From NCBI GenBank assembly GCA_963377175.1, contig CAUJNA010000519.1, positions 38,255 to 102,254 of the forward strand: a DNA stretch of 64,000 nt, written 5' to 3'. The DNA is from Effrenium voratum. Its lineage: Eukaryota; Sar; Dinophyceae; Suessiales; Symbiodiniaceae. Positions 53,968-57,515 of the stretch are shown one piece after another; the first letter of the stretch is position 1; every line of letters starts with the position of its first letter. The position numbers and the translations under genes are program-made. The notes under the pieces are model-generated. The model did no database searches. It was not told where the DNA came from and was given only the letters and a program-made list of their open reading frames with translations.

Positions 53968-56900
53968 CGAGAGAGAGAGAGAGAGAAGAGAGAGCGAGAG
54001 ACATTGAACTCCAAATGTCAATGGAGCAGCTTCCAAAGCCATTCACGACTTGTCCTACCAAACTCTTCAAAAGGTCCTACCATAATCCCCATGACTTCAA
54101 GGAATAAAACGGGTAGAAGCTGTTGTCAAAATAAGCAATGAGGGCTGTGGGTTCGATTTCGCACGCTGCCCGCTTCAAACGCTGGGTCCTCGCACGGCTG
54201 GCCAACCAATGGTGGGACATTCGTAGCCCGGCTCAATGCGACAGTCCCTAGCACGGGCTGACAGGCTGTCTATAACTTGGACTGTCCCCTATCCCAGTAA
54301 CTCCGTCATTGTTACGTTAAGACCGTGGAGGGACCGTGGAGGATGGCGCTTACACTGATCTACTGCTTTAGACAGCCGCTTGCGCAATGTGCAATGCACA
54401 GATCGCGCAACCAAGGGCGGCACGATGTGCAACCATCTCCATTGATGACATTTCCGTCGTCGCACTCCTTGCTTTACGGCTATTTAAAAGCAGAATACGT
54501 TGCCAGTGAAGAAGGTAAATGTGCGCAAGGGCTGAACCCTAGCCACAGAAATATGTGTGATGTATCATGTATCAAAAGCAACTTGAGAATGTCCGTGCTG
54601 AAACTGAGTTGTTGAGATGCCACGATGGAAAGGAAAGAAGCAAGCAAGGTCATAGCAATCAAACCAGCACCACATTTTTTCTTTGTCTCTGGAGCGGGTG
54701 TGGTTTGCAAGCTCAATCCTCGCCAGCGACGATGTGCCGAATGCCGTCGCCACCTCGGTGGCAAACAACATGCAGGCCTTGCAATCCGTCCTCAAGCCTC
54801 AACAATGTTCATCTGCAATGTCGATGCCCATGCCGAGCAGCAGGTGACGTGGCAGGAGTCTGCAGTGAAGGTCAAGTAGTTGTCTGGCAGCAGTTTGCAC
54901 TCGCAGCCGGCAATACTGCTGCAGCACCGAAACAAAGCAAACTGGCAACCAATGCACCGCTTGCCAAAATGGACGGGTCCTGTTGCTTAGAAGCCAAACA
55001 CCATGCACGCCCCGCTTGTGTCCGCTGCAAGGACGCCAGGGCAGGGGCTTTCAATTCCCAACCTAAGCAAAGGAAAACATGCTCACAATCAGCTGAGACC
55101 ACGAGGCATGAGCTATGGTCTTCTTGCAACTTGTGCCCATCGCGGGCGTCTTAGCACTCTCCAAAGTCCCTGGCCGACCCTTGTAGTCGCACGTGTATCC
55201 AGGCTCTACTCGGCCATTGTCACAGCCATCCCCCGCCTGCACGCGGAACAGAATTCGAATCTGTGAATCTGGCAGGCCACCCAGGCCGCCCGCCCAGGCC
55301 GCCCGCCCAGGCCGCCCGCCCTCGGCCCATGCTTTTTCCTCACAGACCGCGGCCGTTTGGGCTCCAGCAGGCTGACTGGTGTCACCGGTCCGCCGTGACC
55401 GCTGCGCGGGCACTGCATTGAGGTCTTAGATCACTTGGAACTGAGCATCAGGCACTGACACCTCACACTCGGGTAATACCTTCAGGAATACCTGAGTATT
55501 CCCGTAGAATACGTGAGTTCCCATACTATTAGTTTCATGAGTATTGCCGTATCACTGGATTTGGATCACCTTGGCATCGCTGCAGTGCAGAGTAAGCTCC
55601 GGCAAGCGAAGCGCCACCAGCTGCGTACCAAGGCCGCCGTCCGGAAGACCTGGCTCAAACACCATGGCGACAGCGAAGACCGGCGATGGCGTTGCGCATG
55701 CGACATGCTCTCAGCTGCATTTGGGCTTGCCTCAAAATTAAACAGGAGGGGTTACGCAGGTTTTGGTCCATGTTTCCACTTACCAGGGCCATTTTGGTAC
55801 ATGTTTTTGAGCCACAGCCAGTTTGCCAATTACCGCATGGCACTCAAGATTGCCCGACTGCATCAAAAAAAGAACACCGATAATTGCTCGCCAGGTTGCC
55901 CATTCCCCTCTCCTCATACCGCACACCGACAGAGAAGTCCGTACACACCACCTGTTCGAAGGAACACTGGCTTTGGGCTGATCATGGACGTGTGCCCTCG
56001 TGCATACTTGTGCGCCCTGCCTTCTTTTTGGGTCCAAGAAGGTCTGCAGGTCCATAGCCAGAGAACATATCCTTGCAAGCGCTCGAACTGATACTCTGCT
56101 TTTCAGTGCCTCACATCCAGGTTGTCAGCTAAAGGCTGCTGTCGTGGGAATCCTTTCCAATGAACAATGAATGCATATACCGAAAAGTGATGGGGCTGAT
56201 GCCCATATGTGAAATAAAAGCTCTTGCGATCAAGCATACTCGAGCGTCTTGCTAAGAAGTGTGTAGAAGTGTGTAGAAGGCGAGGCAGTACACATATGAA
56301 GCCGATTGCCAAAGTTTCATAAAGAAATTGCGACAAAACATCAGTGAAAGGACGCAAACACTTGCTGAGCGGGAGCTAGAACAAACAGTTAGCCAAGCGA
56401 GAAGTGTGGCTCCAATCCAGGACACCGAAAGAGCCTCGACTTGCAGCAAAGCAGCGTCTCCCGAGGGATTGAAGCCATTCCTGCAGCCGAGCATGAAAAG
56501 TGTTCAGGAAACAGTTTTACAGAAGAATGCAACATTCTGCTGGACACGGTCAAGTGCTTGCTGCTGTGGCTCGGGTATTTCTCAAATACCTTTGGATGGA
56601 CCTCATCCAGGAAGCGGCGCCAGTAGTGACCAATGACAACCATCCTCTCAAATCGCAAAGCTTAAACTACCTCATTGCGCAGCAAATGATAGATGCTTGA
56701 TAGGCAATTGCATGCACGATACTGGCCAGGACTCCTGTGCTGTACATTGCATGCACACACTTGACATGTGAAGTGTGGTGTGCGCCTCCCATCTTTGGCC
56801 TCATAGTCTTCCCACCACTTCAGTCGCTCCAGATTCCGCATCTTGCCCCCAGCAAAAAATGGCTTCGCTGCGCGTCCTGGAGACATCGTCAGGTGGTTGT

Positions 56901-57484
56901 TGAATAATGTCTTGCTTCTGTTTGGGCTGTTTTTGGCCGAGTCTCCTTCATAGCCAGAGCTCATGACCTTAACCGGGTTGCCATTTTGCTCGCGCATGTC
57001 AATCTCATCCTGATCAGTGATGCCTTCCTTCTGAATTTCCTCCTGAAGCGCAGGCACCCACCTGAAAGCCAATTACGCCCGACTAAAATATGCTGTTAGT
57101 TTGACTGTTTCCATTCGCCAAGCAAAAGATTCCTGGATGATCTCGTCGAAGCTGGCAAAGGCATCCAGAACCTGCCACCGGACTCATCGCCGAAAAAAGG
57201 GGGAAAGATCCACCCCTGAGCCCAGGGCAGTACCCTGGAAGCTCTGCAGTTTCTTTGCCGTCCTGGCATCGTCGCATGCGTCCCATGCGTCACACGTCTC
57301 ATTGCGTCTCACTGACGTCGCAGCTAAAGACCTGCCACAGGCTTGCACCACTCACTAAGCTTGCTGCTCTTCATCCCAGGCTGCATGGACCACCACCACA
57401 TCCTCCCGCTCCAATGCCATGGGAAGACTGAGGAAGAAAGCCTTCGCCTCCACATGAGCTTGCTCTCCGTATCTCTCTTTCTCA

Positions 57485-57515
<31 letters not shown>

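Noticed and set aside
57235..57290. CDAWDACDDARTAKK on the minus strand, a CDDGN look-alike
   Set aside because: No CGDG, GDGC or clean splice sites around it; likely chance in a locally repeated CATGCGTC stretch.
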